A DNA stretch of 64,000 nucleotides from Bradyrhizobium arachidis (GCF_015291705.1 NZ_CP030050.1:1116001-1180000), one strand, 5' to 3'. Shown: positions 1 to 7,966, numbered from the stretch's first letter. Translations and numbers: made by a program. The notes: generated from the sequence alone by a model not told the origin.

Positions 1-287
1 TTGCGATCAGTCTTCACCGTCATCGCCGATAATGCGGCCTTCACATGCCGCGTTTCCAGCAGAACGGTTTCGAATCCTGCTTTTCTCAGCCCCGCATGCA
101 ACCATTGCGACAGCGGTCCGGCCTCCAACTCGATCCGCTTCACTGCAAAGCCAAGCGCCTCAAAATACTCAGCTAAAGCGTCGGGTTCGCTCGCGACCTT
201 CGCCTCCCTCAAGATTTTACCCTGGGCATCCACAACGCGGACGCTCGACAGTTCCAACGACACGTCAATTCCGGCATAATTCTCCAC
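1..287 (-). CDS. IS110-family transposase, N-terminal part, cut by window edge
   Basis: Reading the minus strand from a GTG at 287 gives a protein beginning VENYAGIDVSLELSSVRVVD, the RuvC-like DEDD N-terminus of IS110-family transposases; the GIDVS motif carries the first catalytic Asp. A Shine-Dalgarno GGAGG lies just upstream (about 293-298). About 95 residues are present and the frame stays open to base 1, so the rest lies left of the window. It is not the same subtype as the complete IS110 element at 34 kb. The upstream sequence would be the element's 5' non-coding end, but the end of the element cannot be located with only one side visible. Confidence 0.85.
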   Translation of the reverse strand, partial: MENYAGIDVSLELSSVRVVDAQGKILREAKVASEPDALAEYFEALGFAVKRIELEAGPLSQWLHAGLRKAGFETVLLETRHVKAALSAMTVKTDR

Positions 288-644
288 GGCTGTCCTCCGT
301 CTCCAGATGCTTGGGGCCGACTCGCGTCGTGACCCCGTTTCACCATCTATCGGGGGACAGCCACCATGATGACCACTTGCTCGGATCAGGGCCCATTACC
401 GCATCTAGGTCGCCTTGCGTGAACATCCAAGAATTCGAGACACTTTCTCACATCGCGTTCTCTTGCCGTTCGGCTGGCGTTCTCGTTGACCTTGGAAATA
501 CAACCGGAAAACGCGATTGCGGTTGTATCCGAGAACGCGCTGGAACTCCGGCCGCGATTTTGCGTTCGTGACTCATTGATTGAGGTAGGTAGACTGCCCG
601 CTGTTGGCCCAAATCCGACGGCGGGCTTTTTGTGAGTTGCGTGA
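288..644. other. Gap between IS110 fragment and ligase gene
   Basis: No convincing gene is seen. The part next to the transposase start is probably the non-coding left end of the IS element and could hold a bridge-type RNA, but I could not identify the boundary or guide segments. The short frames here have no recognisable protein and no good ribosome-binding site. Confidence 0.4.
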
Positions 645-1571
645 GTGGCAAAGCGTACCAAGACACCGGCACAAAAGCCGGCGGCTCCTCAGATGCCGGG
701 GTTTATTGCGCCCCAGCTCGCGACCCTCAAGATGAAGGTGCCCTCGGGGGCTCAGTGGATTCACGAAGTCAAATACGACGGCTACCGCATTCAGCTTCGC
801 ATCGACGGAGATGATCGTCGCGCCTACACGCGAAACGGCCACAACTGGGTCCACAAATTCTCCGTCATCGCCGGCGCCTTCGACGTCCGAGGTCAGGCGA
901 TCGTTGACGGTGAGGTCGTCGTCGTCCATGAGGAGCGACCCAATTTCTCCGAGCTGCAGGCCGACCTCGCGAGAGGGAATCAGGATCGCTTAGTTTACTT
1001 CGCCTTCGATCTCTTGTGGCTTGATGGCCAAGACCTTCGGAAGCTTTCCCAGCTTGCCCGTAAGGAGCTGCTCAAGGAGCTAATCGAGAGCAATAACATC
1101 AAGGAGCCTACCCTCTACAGCGAACACCATGAAGGTGACGGGCAGGCGCTGTTCGAGGCAGCCAGCAGGCTGAAGTACGAGAGCATCATCTCCAAACGAG
1201 TGGATGCTCCTTACCGATCGGAGCGGGTTGAAGCGTGGCAGAAGATCAAGGTTGTCCAGAAGGGCAAATTCCCCGTTGTCGGTTTTATCAAAGACCCGTC
1301 AGGTGTTGCCGCTCTCTACCTCGGCAAACAGGAAGGCGGGGAGCTAGTTTATATGGGCAAGGTCGGCACGGGATGGGGCCGGACCACCTCGCGCAAGATC
1401 AGGGATGCACTCGATAGTGTAGTTAGCCCCAAGAGTAGATTGAGTAAGCAACTCAAGAAGCACAAGGCGACTTGGGTCGAGCCGAAGTTTGTTGCCGAAA
1501 TCGAGTATCGCGACATAACTTCCGAAGGACTGCTCCGCGCTAGCTCATTCAAAGGTCTAAGCCGGAAATAA
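645..1571 (+). CDS. ATP-dependent DNA ligase (LigD/LigC-type ligase domain)
   Basis: A 308-residue stand-alone ATP-dependent DNA ligase that would seal nicks or ends, probably in non-homologous end joining. The nucleotidyl-transfer lysine is K43 in EVKYDGYRI (motif I, KxDG). Further motifs are the FDLLWLDG segment near residue 120, IISKR near 184 and the WQKIK motif V near 200. An OB-fold C-terminal half ends in SEGLLRASSFKGL, typical of the ligase domain of LigD. It lacks the polymerase and phosphoesterase domains of full LigD, and no ku gene is in view. Start is GTG at 645; an upstream alternative is not supported. Extra ligases of this size are common on rhizobial accessory DNA. Confidence 0.9.
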   Translation: MAKRTKTPAQKPAAPQMPGFIAPQLATLKMKVPSGAQWIHEVKYDGYRIQLRIDGDDRRAYTRNGHNWVHKFSVIAGAFDVRGQAIVDGEVVVVHEERPNFSELQADLARGNQDRLVYFAFDLLWLDGQDLRKLSQLARKELLKELIESNNIKEPTLYSEHHEGDGQALFEAASRLKYESIISKRVDAPYRSERVEAWQKIKVVQKGKFPVVGFIKDPSGVAALYLGKQEGGELVYMGKVGTGWGRTTSRKIRDALDSVVSPKSRLSKQLKKHKATWVEPKFVAEIEYRDITSEGLLRASSFKGLSRK

Positions 1572-1633
1572 ACTTATGTTTCTGCGATCATCTGCACGCT
1601 GACGTACAAGCAATTCGTCAGAAGGAGCGTGCG

Positions 1634-1915
1634 ATGGGATTGAAGCGCAGGCGATTCAAGCAGACAGAGTCTCTCGAGACGCGGCTTGAGCAATTTGCCC
1701 AGGATATGCGTGAGCGCGCGGACGGAAAGCCTCCGGGCGACGAACGTAACGCCTTGCTCAAGCGAGCACGTAATGCAGATCAAGCAATCGACATCGAGCG
1801 GCAACTTCAGGGTCACCGAAAGAAAGATCTTTGTCTGTCGAATGCGCGGGAGCGGCCGTCGACGTCTCGATCATTGCCTAAGCTACTGCAGTTTAGATCA
1901 GATCGCCGCTCATAG
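1634..1915 (+). CDS. Small conserved Rhizobiales protein
   Basis: A small, very basic protein starting MGLKRRRFKQTESLETRLEQ, followed by a helix rich in Arg, Glu and Ala. The first ~60 residues match a family of about 70 residues that I recognise from Bradyrhizobium and relatives; its function is unknown. AAGGAG lies at the right distance before the ATG. After residue ~60 the sequence departs from what I remember of the family (usually a short MSEWL-type tail), so the C-terminus may be altered by an indel or recombination. Confidence 0.65.
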   Translation: MGLKRRRFKQTESLETRLEQFAQDMRERADGKPPGDERNALLKRARNADQAIDIERQLQGHRKKDLCLSNARERPSTSRSLPKLLQFRSDRRS

Positions 1916-2080
1916 ATCTGGAATCCGCTAGTTTGGGAGGGCGCCACCTTGAGGGTTGTCAGAGGAAAACGGTCGGGCTCAGGATAATGCGTGCCTATTG
2001 GTATACTGCGACGAACGGAACGGCCCATATCGCCGAAGCGTGTCCGATCAGAACCATCGTCATGACGGCCTGCGTGAATA

Positions 2081-2404
2081 TCATGCCGACCTCCGTAATG
2101 CGGCGGTCCAAGGCCGCCGCCGCATCGGCAACCCGCCAGGCGGCGGGTCGTCGTCTTCGCCGTCGAGCCGCCGCAGCGCGGCGAGAATGTCGGCGAGCCG
2201 GATGGCGTGGCTCATGCCGGGTACCTCGCGCAAGGCGGGAAAGGACTCGACGGCGAACATATCGGACGCCCAGGACGACAGGATGATCCGCTTCTCCGGC
2301 GCGGAGAGCTCCGAATCGTTCAGGACATCTTCCGGAGACGCATAGTGCGCCGCCGGATGGAAGAGGGGATTGAGATTGCCTGCGTTCGTGCCAGCTTTTG
2401 TCAT
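2081..2404 (-). CDS. Conserved hypothetical protein in heat-shock operon
   Basis: A 107-residue protein starting MTKAGTNAGNLNPLFHPAAHY, with the core SAPEKRIILSSWASDMFAVE and a short helix ADILAALRRLDGEDDDPPP. It is a recognisable Bradyrhizobium family of unknown function; the acidic/proline patch and basic tail suggest a small soluble protein. GGGAGG lies 5-6 bases before the ATG. It is the third gene behind the two Hsp20 genes, 74 bases after the second, in the same direction, so it is probably part of the heat-shock transcript. Confidence 0.75.
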   Translation of the reverse strand: MTKAGTNAGNLNPLFHPAAHYASPEDVLNDSELSAPEKRIILSSWASDMFAVESFPALREVPGMSHAIRLADILAALRRLDGEDDDPPPGGLPMRRRPWTAALRRSA

Positions 2405-2478
2405 CGATGCCTCCCTTTACGCTCCTTCCTCGGAGGGTCTTCGGTGAGTTCGGGCGGCGTCGACCGCCGCCCGGGTCT

Positions 2479-2970
2479 TTACTGCGACTTGATCGCGATG
2501 CGCTTGACGCCCGCGCGCGGATGCTCGGACTTTGGTATCGAGATCGTCAGGACGCCGTCCTTGAACAAGGCCTCGGCCTTGTCTTCCTCGACGTCCTCGA
2601 GGACTATCTGCCGCTCGAACGAGCCGTAGTAACGCTCGGTGAAGTATCTGCCTTCCTCCTTGCGCCCGCCCTTCTTCTCGCCGCGGATGGTCAGCATCCC
2701 GTTCGCGATTTCGATCTGGACGTCCTTCTCCGTCATGCCCGGGAGCTCGGCAGAGATCGTCAGCCCCTTGTCGGTCTCGCTGAGCTCGATCTTGGGCCAA
2801 CTGAATTGCCCCTCCATGAGCGGCGAGAGGCCTTCGCCCCCGAAGCCGCGGAAGACGTCGTCGAAGAGCCGGTTCATTTCGCGGTGAAGCGTCATGAACG
2901 GATCGCGGGTGCCGCGCGCCGGTGCGACCTCCTGGTTTCTGGACCAGGGAATGAGATCACGAACTGCCAT
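2479..2970 (-). CDS. Hsp20-family small heat-shock protein (class A-like)
   Basis: A 163-residue ATP-independent chaperone that would hold unfolding proteins in the cytoplasm. The alpha-crystallin domain runs from about residue 50 to 150: KIELSETDKGLTISAELPGM opens it, the beta-strand GMLTIRGEKK follows, and GVLTISIPK is the conserved G-x-L end strand. The N-terminus (MAVRDLIPWSRNQE) is typical of rhizobial class A Hsp20. The start at 2970 is chosen because GGGAG precedes it and the frame upstream reads into non-protein sequence. It lies 82 bases after the first hsp20 gene and has no ROSE-like leader of its own, so it probably relies on the upstream promoter. Confidence 0.93.
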   Translation of the reverse strand: MAVRDLIPWSRNQEVAPARGTRDPFMTLHREMNRLFDDVFRGFGGEGLSPLMEGQFSWPKIELSETDKGLTISAELPGMTEKDVQIEIANGMLTIRGEKKGGRKEEGRYFTERYYGSFERQIVLEDVEEDKAEALFKDGVLTISIPKSEHPRAGVKRIAIKSQ

Positions 2971-3052
2971 GGTTTTTCTCCCTCGTTGCATGAGCCAGGG
3001 AGCGCGGCCGGGCTTGCGCGCGCCGCGCTCCGCCGTTGAACCTTGGCCGGCC

Positions 3053-3511
3053 TCAGGCCGCCTTCTGTTCGATGTGTGAGGCAGGAGAGGCGCCACTTCC
3101 GATCTGGATCCGGCGCGGCTTCATGGCTTCCGGCACCTCGCGGACGAGATCGATGATCAGTAGTCCGTCGCGGAAGTAGGCATCCTTCACCTGGACGTAA
3201 TCGGCTAGGTTGAACACGCGCCGGAACGGTCGCGCAGCGATACCCTGGTACAGGTACTCGCCGGCCGCCTTCTCGGGCTTCCTGCCCTCGATGGTCAGCG
3301 CGTTCTGTTCGGCAGTCACGGCGATGTCGTCGGCGCCAAACCCGGCGACGGCCAGCGAGATCCGGTAGTGGTCGTCGCTGGTGCGCTCGATGTTGTACGG
3401 GGGATAGTGGTCTTCGCTCGGCTGGCGCAGCGTGCTGTCGACAAGGTCGGCCAAGTGGTCGAAGCCGATGGTGGAGCGCCACAGGGGCGCGAAGTCGAAG
3501 GTGGTCCTCAT
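3053..3511 (-). CDS. Hsp20-family small heat-shock protein (class B-like), ROSE-controlled
   Basis: A 152-residue Hsp20 chaperone starting MRTTFDFAPLWRSTIGFDHL, the N-terminus typical of IbpA-like class B proteins. The alpha-crystallin domain (residues ~38-135) includes YRISLAVAGFGADDI, LTIEGRK, FRRVFNLADYVQV and DGLLIIDL. The C-terminal RRIQI is the I-x-I tail used for oligomer contacts. The true start is ATG 3511: it follows a GGAGGA that lies inside a ROSE element, and the open frame upstream is untranslated leader. It is the first gene of a heat-shock operon with the second hsp20 and a small conserved gene. Confidence 0.95.
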   Translation of the reverse strand: MRTTFDFAPLWRSTIGFDHLADLVDSTLRQPSEDHYPPYNIERTSDDHYRISLAVAGFGADDIAVTAEQNALTIEGRKPEKAAGEYLYQGIAARPFRRVFNLADYVQVKDAYFRDGLLIIDLVREVPEAMKPRRIQIGSGASPASHIEQKAA

Positions 3512-3634
3512 GTCCAAGTCCTCCAAAGAGCAAGTTGGATACAAGGAGCGCAAGGCAGGGTCAGAGCGGGTCTGGTACCCGGCCGGCGCCCGCGCCGGGC
3601 CCATGACGGCGCCCGGCACACCGCTCTCGCGGTG
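3512..3634 (-). promoter_or_regulatory. ROSE RNA thermometer in hsp20 leader
   Basis: The mRNA leader ends TTGCTCTTTGGAGGA about 7 bases before the ATG. The UUGCU-type stretch faces the GGAGGA Shine-Dalgarno in a 3' hairpin, which is the diagnostic feature of ROSE elements of Bradyrhizobium heat-shock genes. At the 5' end is a perfect hairpin CACCGC-GAGA-GCGGTG (3619-3634), followed by a GC-rich middle stem around 3575-3612. The arrangement and length (about 120 nt) fit a ROSE element that melts on heating and frees the ribosome-binding site. Folding was judged by eye. Confidence 0.85.
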
Positions 3635-3641
3635 AAAAATC

Positions 3642-3669
3642 ACTTAGAAAAACCCAAGGGCGATTCAAG
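3642..3669 (-). promoter_or_regulatory. Possible RpoH-type promoter for hsp20 operon
   Basis: Upstream of the ROSE element the minus strand reads CTTGAA (3664-3669), then a 16-base spacer, then CTAAGT (3642-3647). The -35 box is a perfect heat-shock sigma CTTGAA. The -10 is weak, and another CTTGAG further upstream could serve instead. The call is based on position and the -35 box only. Confidence 0.4.
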
Positions 3670-3844
3670 GGGGACGCCGAAATTTTTTGAGCTCGCGGAT
3701 TGGTTAACACGCCACCGCTCAAGTTTGACGCACTGCACCACTACAATCTTGACAGCGATTTCGCGCCGAATATTTTTTCGGCGGGAGTTCGATTTCCCGT
3801 TTTTCGAACCGCAAAAAGGACCTTAGAGACCGTCAGGAGTGGCG

Positions 3845-4072
3845 ATGATGATCGATGAAGATTTTGCCCGCATTCGCGCGCACCGCAACAACATCCACCG
3901 CTATCGGAGACTTCTGAAGACTCGACTCTCAGATCTCGAGCGCCAGTTCATTGAACGGCGCCTCTCCGAGGAGAGTTCGGCGCTGGAGGCGTTGACGACC
4001 GAAACCTTCCCCATCGCATTCACCCAGCTCCAGAGGCAGTGCTCGCCTGCGAGCGCGGGGGCGGCGTCATGA
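3845..4072 (+). CDS. Small conserved hypothetical protein, first of three overlapping genes
   Basis: About 75 residues: MMIDEDFARIRAHRNNIHRYRRLLKTRLSDLERQFIERRLSEE, a mostly helical protein of a family common in Bradyrhizobium, function unknown. AGGAG at 3835-3839 favours one of two adjacent ATGs (3845 or 3848) over the GTG at 3839, which overlaps the AGGAG. Its TGA overlaps the ATG of the next gene (ATGA), and that gene overlaps the third in the same way, so the three are translationally coupled. Confidence 0.75.
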   Translation: MMIDEDFARIRAHRNNIHRYRRLLKTRLSDLERQFIERRLSEESSALEALTTETFPIAFTQLQRQCSPASAGAAS

Positions 4073-4248
4073 CCGACGTCAGGGACCTGCTGATCCGCGG
4101 CAGCGAAAAGGTCATCGCCCACTATCGGCTGCTGCTTGCGAGTGCGAAGACTGAGAAGGAGCGCGAACTCTACCTGAGCCGGATCGAACGCGAGCAGCGG
4201 CTTCTGGACCAGCTCCAGGGCGGCTTGCCGGGACGGATCGCGGCATGA
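4069..4248 (+). CDS. Small helical conserved hypothetical protein, second of three
   Basis: A 59-residue protein, MTDVRDLLIRGSEKVIAHYRLLLASAKTEKERELYLSRIEREQ..., predicted as two long helices with a heptad-like pattern. I recognise the family from rhizobia but know no function. ATG 4069 overlaps the stop of the previous gene, and its own stop overlaps the start of the next, arguing for one mRNA and coupled translation. In style it resembles its upstream neighbour (both about 60-75 residues and Arg/Glu/Leu-rich), so the two may interact or be anciently duplicated; that is inference. Confidence 0.72.
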   Translation: MTDVRDLLIRGSEKVIAHYRLLLASAKTEKERELYLSRIEREQRLLDQLQGGLPGRIAA

Positions 4249-4499
4249 ACACTCGAACCGGCGAAGAGAACTACGCGGGCTTCGATGTCGTGTTGAAGCG
4301 ACGCGGGCGCGGCCGATGGAAGTGGGCCGTCTGCGCAGCTGGAGGCGACGTCGTGATGTCCGGCACGGAGTGCAGCCGCGCTGCCGCCAGGTACAAGGCG
4401 GAGCGCGCGCTGTTTCTGCTGCTTTGCGCGAGCGCGTCGCGGGTGCTGTCCGTCGGAGAGGAGGGGCGGACCACAGCCTCGGGCTTGCTGCGGCGCTAG
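4245..4499 (+). CDS. Small conserved hypothetical protein, third of three
   Basis: An 84-residue protein with the core NYAGFDVVLKRRGRGRWKWAVCAAGGDVVMSGTECSRAAARYKAERALFLLL. The pattern of a short beta-sheet (VVLKRR...WKWAVC...GDVVMSG) followed by a helix recurs in a family of small Bradyrhizobium proteins. The WKW-xVC strand and the spacing SRAAARYKAERALF are what I recognise; the function is unknown. The start overlaps the preceding stop as ATGA. The last ~15 residues look non-conserved. There is no membrane segment or signal peptide. Confidence 0.72.
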   Translation: MNTRTGEENYAGFDVVLKRRGRGRWKWAVCAAGGDVVMSGTECSRAAARYKAERALFLLLCASASRVLSVGEEGRTTASGLLRR

Positions 4500-4754
4500 T
4501 GCTAGGAACCTTGAGCGCCAACTGATGTGCACGCTGGCGGCCTTGGTCACAGCCCCAAGCTTTCTCTTCGCCACTCGGCGTGGGTCGATTTGGACACACT
4601 TCAAGGAATATGGAGAATCCAAGGAACCCAGGACCCGAGATTTGCTTGTGTTCGCGGCTACGGTCTCGGTCCCACGAGGCACGAGCCTGTCCGGAGGCCC
4701 CAGCATCATCATGCCCCCCGGCCGGATGCTGGGGCCAACCACGGGGAGGCTGAA

Positions 4755-4856
4755 TTGGACGAGACTTGGAGAATCGCTGTCGCGATTAGTGCGACCGCTA
4801 TAGTCGCCGCAGGCTCCTTCTTTGCCATCCGGTTTATTATCGGGTTGCACCTATGA
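4755..4856 (+). CDS. Possible single-pass membrane microprotein (TTG start)
   Basis: A 33-residue frame opens with TTG at 4755, placed 6 bases after a strong GGGGAGG (4742-4748), and reads (M)DETWRIAVAISATAIVAAGSFFAIRFIIGLHL. It is almost wholly one transmembrane helix (residues ~6-28) with a short charged N-terminus. Similar 30-residue membrane peptides occur in Bradyrhizobium. The longer frame through the same stretch has no family-like N-terminal part, so the TTG start is preferred. Expression is not shown by sequence alone. Confidence 0.5.
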   Translation: MDETWRIAVAISATAIVAAGSFFAIRFIIGLHL

Positions 4857-4996
4857 CTCGACCCTAGGCATGACTTACAAACGCTACCGCGGATCGGCGC
4901 GTCGTTACGCCCTACAACGACGGAATAGCTGACCATACTGCTGCTTGGGGCCAAGACGGACATAGAGCGGGACGCCGAACGGCTATCAAATAAAGC

Positions 4997-5209
4997 TTAT
5001 GCTCGCACGGCCCTTGTATCGCCAGCCGCCGCGGCGGCGATGCCGAATGCGTGGATTTCACGAGGTAGTCCGCCGCTCGGGCTCTCGCGCATGTCCACCA
5101 TCATCGAAGAAACCGCCTCTCGTATTCGGCCAACGCTCAGAAGCGCGAACGCGTTTTCCTTGCAACGTTTAAGATATGCTTCTCGCGTCAATGGGGTCGT
5201 AGTCGTCAT
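4997..5209 (-). CDS. Small conserved hypothetical protein
   Basis: A 70-residue protein, MTTTTPLTREAYLKRCKENAFALLSVGRIREAVSSMMVDMRE, then a short loop and a helix ending GDTRAVRA. It matches a rhizobial family with the TREEYLKRCKExAL motif and two TPR-like helices; the role is unknown. The ATG at 5209 is preceded by AAGGATC and begins the family-like sequence, so the frame further upstream is not used. Relatives I recall end a few residues later with a FIEGF-type tail, so this copy may be slightly truncated. Confidence 0.65.
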   Translation of the reverse strand: MTTTTPLTREAYLKRCKENAFALLSVGRIREAVSSMMVDMRESPSGGLPREIHAFGIAAAAAGDTRAVRA

Positions 5210-5468
5210 TGATCCTTGGTTGGTTTTGAATCGCAGTCGGTCCAAGCTTCTTGCCACCGTTTCCCGGCGTACAGTGTACTTTTAGACCCCGATCTCGAAC
5301 ACGCATTTTCAGATTCGAATGGCCATCACCAGCGGATAAGTATCCGCCCTAAGGCATTCGGCATATAGGCTTGGCCGAGTGAAGATCAAACACTTCGCGA
5401 GTCGATTGGCGAAGAGATTTAGCTGGGTACCTAGCCAAATCTCTGTGTCTGGCGCGGGAGGTGCTTGT

Positions 5469-5828
5469 ATGTCTTTTGACCCGATGGCCGCCGCCGTCGA
5501 CTGGCTTGATGCCTACCGCGCCGGCGATATCGAAACACTACTCGAAATGTACGCCGAAGATGCCGTGGTCTACTGCGATTGTGACCAGTTGGCGATCTCC
5601 GGGAGACAAAACCTGCGTGGCTACTGGGCTATCCATCTGCAGGAACACCAAGCTGCCGAGCTGGACAATCTTCAGCCCTCGGAGGGGGGCGCAACAATCT
5701 CGTACGTCAGCGGGGAAAACGTCGTGCAGGCCGTCTTGGACTTTGATGATGCCGGGAAGATCAGGACACTGAGCTGCAGGCCGATACGTCAGGCTTCGTC
5801 CATCGCCTGCCAAGGCGTAGTGTGCTAA
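5469..5828 (+). CDS. SnoaL/NTF2-like fold protein
   Basis: A 119-residue protein with the NTF2-like pattern: an N-terminal helix AAAVDWLDAYRAGDIETLLEMYAEDAVVYC, then a beta-sheet including AISGRQNLRGYW and VQAVLDFDDAGKIRTLSC. This fold serves ketosteroid isomerases, polyketide cyclases and many uncharacterised stress proteins; the substrate cannot be told. ATG 5469 follows GGGAGGTG at the right spacing, so the longer upstream frame is not used. It stands alone between small hypothetical genes. The Cys-rich start of the sheet (YCDCD) is a minor oddity. Confidence 0.78.
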   Translation: MSFDPMAAAVDWLDAYRAGDIETLLEMYAEDAVVYCDCDQLAISGRQNLRGYWAIHLQEHQAAELDNLQPSEGGATISYVSGENVVQAVLDFDDAGKIRTLSCRPIRQASSIACQGVVC

Positions 5829-6015
5829 GGGTCAAAAGCTGCCCTCGGCGTCTCCCTGATGGCTTTCCGCTCAGCCTAGGAAGCGGACCCTGCGCGGCCA
5901 AGGGGGAAAATCAGCCACGGGCTATCTCCGGCCTCATGCACGGCAGCAAAGGCGGCACGGTGATGCCGAGAGCGTTCGCCGCCACCAGGCGGCCTTGCCG
6001 ACCGTTCGACAATGA

Positions 6016-6279
6016 CTAATCCCCCTCACCACGTGTATTCCACTCGTCATCCGGCAGTGATCCGCGCGGGGGCGCAAGCTCTTCGAGGCCAGCTTCGATC
6101 AGCGCCACTTCTTCTTGGATTGCTATTACCGCTTTCTCTGTGGTGACGCCCGAAACGGCTTGCAATTGAGCGAGCATCTCACGGCGATGAGCCAGCAACT
6201 CCGTCAGAGCGCACCGATCCCGCACCTTCACGTAGCCAGCGACAATTAATCCATGGCCCTCGACATCGCGGCGCTCCAT
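6016..6279 (-). CDS. Hypothetical helical protein
   Basis: An 87-residue frame, MERRDVEGHGLIVAGYVKVRDRCALTELLAHRREMLAQLQAVSG, then VTTEKAVIAIQEEVALIEAGLEEL. The two helices and protein-like composition suggest a real small gene, and I vaguely recognise the RDRxALTELLAxRRE motif from Bradyrhizobium. No strong ribosome-binding site is seen at this ATG, and the frame stays open further upstream, so the start is uncertain. Function unknown. Confidence 0.5.
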   Translation of the reverse strand: MERRDVEGHGLIVAGYVKVRDRCALTELLAHRREMLAQLQAVSGVTTEKAVIAIQEEVALIEAGLEELAPPRGSLPDDEWNTRGEGD

Positions 6280-6631
6280 GCAATCACTGCTGTTCAGGTG
6301 GCCGCCAGAAGGCTCCTGTAGGACAGGTGAGCCGGGGCAGAAGTCACCTTCTAGCCCACGCATCACAAACATGGACCAATCAGGAAAACTCGGCAAATTC
6401 ATCGCCGTTCCGCTAGCGAAGAGACGCCCCGAAGGCGCTCGGCCAGCTCAATCGGCTCTTGATCACCGAAGCGACCCGGCACGCACCATCGGGCCATGGA
6501 GTAACGAAGCCAAGCCGTCGCCGGGCACGATCGAAGGCGTCAAGCTCCGGGCATACTCAAAACTCCACGCTTGCCGACGGCCTTGAAGATAGTCGTGGAA
6601 GCCCGGAATGGCGACTCAGCGTCTTGTGCCC

Positions 6632-6845
6632 TCAGTGCCGCCAGCCATCCTTGTCGAGTTCGACCCGGAAGCCCTCTGGCATGCGTGGCGTCTCGCCATC
6701 GGCCGGGACGTTGCAGGCCGGGCAAGGCGCACCCGCGCCGCCGCAGCCGCAGGCCGTCGGCCCTTCCCACGCGCGCTCGGGGTGGTTCTCGCAAACCCAG
6801 TGCGTGCCATCGCAGCGCGCGCACGTCCTATCGGACTTCCTTCAT
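6632..6845 (-). pseudogene. Small Cys-rich (zinc-ribbon-like) protein with frameshifted start
   Basis: The minus strand encodes KSDRTCARCDGTHWVCENHP, followed by ACGCGGAGAPCPACN and ending MPEGFRVELDKDGWRH. This is a recognisable rhizobial family with four CxxC-type motifs that probably bind metal. In frame the only upstream codon before a TGA is AGG, so there is no usable start. The ATG at 6845 lies one base out of frame (ATG AAG GAA G|TCC GAT AGG). A single-base insertion near 6838 therefore seems to have disconnected the start from the body. Confidence 0.6.
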
Positions 6846-7057
6846 CGGAGGCGACTCGCGACCATCCCTCGACCGGATTGAACGCGACGACCCGAAGCAC
6901 CTGATCGTATTGTCCGGCGAGCAGTTCGCCGATCAGGATGGAATAGGTGGCGCCATCGTCCGTCTCGCGAAAGGCTGCGCCATCCCGGAACTCCTCCAGG
7001 ACCAAATAGAAATCTTTGTCGAGGCGATCGCTCAGGATTGATTGACGGCGAGGCCAT
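6841..7057 (-). pseudogene. Degraded small conserved gene abutting the Cys-rich gene
   Basis: The frame ILSDRLDKDFYLVLEEF, followed by GELLAGQYDQVLRVVAFNPVEGWSR, matches the body of a ~90-residue family common in Bradyrhizobium. It has no start in frame: an ATG at 7057 (MASPSIN) is in another frame. After SDE at 6841 the reading runs into the Cys-rich gene out of frame, where relatives continue with a C-terminal helix. The gene therefore seems broken at the 5' end and fused or truncated at the 3' end. Confidence 0.5.
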
Positions 7058-7585
7058 ACGCGAAAACTCCAGTGACCTGGGAGCAGAGATAGGAGCACGA
7101 ACCGGCAAACGCGAATCAATTGATCTGCTTTAATGCCCGGCTCAGTAAGATCGGCAGAGTGGCTTATCCGCGCTCAGGCGGAACGCGGCTCCGGCTCCTT
7201 GCAACCTCCCTCAAGTGCCCCGCGGCCGGAGCCGCTGTTCCTTGCTCTTCCCGTTCGACGAACTGCGGTCCCGAAGGCCTCCCGGGGCTGGAGGAGGAGG
7301 CCCCCGGGATCGCGAGCGAACCATTCAAGTAGATGCGCCGCAGATATCCTCAGCTGCTAAATTCAGCTCGACCGTCTACAAATGTACAGTGTGCTGATCA
7401 ATTTGGCGGTGAGTCTCCAAAGGCAATGGCTCGAGAAGCAGCTTGCCGATAAGCTCCCCGCAGGGTCGATGCCCAGCCGCTTCCTCTGACGCTTCACAAT
7501 TTCTTAGGCGGCTCAAGCATGCCGTCGTCCACGTCACCACTGGCGATACGCTTGAGGGGCAGTTCTTCCACCTCTGCAGGTTCGC
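7058..7585. other. Gap without a supportable gene
   Basis: Several overlapping short frames exist but none has a family-like sequence, start or ribosome-binding site. The segment may be further decayed coding DNA, in keeping with the broken genes on both sides. Confidence 0.4.
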
Positions 7586-7629
7586 AAAAAAAGGGCCCCA
7601 GCTCGCAAGGGGGCGATGGAGCTGGGGCC
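7586..7629 (-). terminator. Strong intrinsic terminator
   Basis: A perfect 11-bp stem GGCCCCAGCTC/GAGCTGGGGCC (7594-7604 with 7619-7629) and a 14-base loop. On the minus strand it is followed by CTTTTTTTGCG (seven U at 7586-7592), so it terminates leftward transcription. No intact leftward gene lies immediately to its right, which suggests the gene it served has been lost. Confidence 0.8.
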
Positions 7630-7804
7630 GACTTGGGGTCACCCTCCGGGAAGGGTATCGGGAAAACCTGGCAATCGCCCAAACGTTCCTGTCCTAACTT
7701 CGAATCCCGGGTGTAGGACCGACGCGGCGCAGGCCTAGCTGTTCCAGACCAGCGCCTGCGGCTTGTTTTGGGCACTTTTGGGCCGCCTCCGCATTTTCCA
7801 GCTT

Positions 7805-7966
7805 ATGGAAGATGACGCCGCTAGATACCTCCGCCAAGCGAAGGCTTGCCTCGATGACGCACAGAAGGCCACTCGGGCTGCCGATAAGGCGGCATGGCTA
7901 AAGTTGGCCGAAGAGTGGATGGCGATGGCGCAGAAGGCACAGAGGCAAACCTCTCACGAGCATTAA
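7805..7966 (+). CDS. Small conserved hypothetical protein
   Basis: A 53-residue protein, MEDDAARYLRQAKACLDDAQKATRAADKAAWLKLAEEWMAMAQKA, two amphipathic helices rich in Ala and charged residues. It belongs to a very common small family in Bradyrhizobium and related genera (the RYLRxAKxCLxxAQ...AWLxLAEEWMxMA pattern), often on accessory DNA; its function is unknown. The ATG at 7805 starts the family sequence. The ribosome-binding site is weak, so it may be poorly expressed. Confidence 0.75.
   Translation: MEDDAARYLRQAKACLDDAQKATRAADKAAWLKLAEEWMAMAQKAQRQTSHEH

Noticed and set aside
3512..3643. N-terminal extension of the first Hsp20 to an upstream ATG
   Set aside because: The stretch is the ROSE leader, with the ribosome-binding site inside it and no Hsp20-like sequence.
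7690..7720. TTCGAATCCCGGGT, resembling a tRNA T-arm
   Set aside because: The flanking bases do not pair as a T-stem and no anticodon or acceptor arm is near. Not a tRNA.
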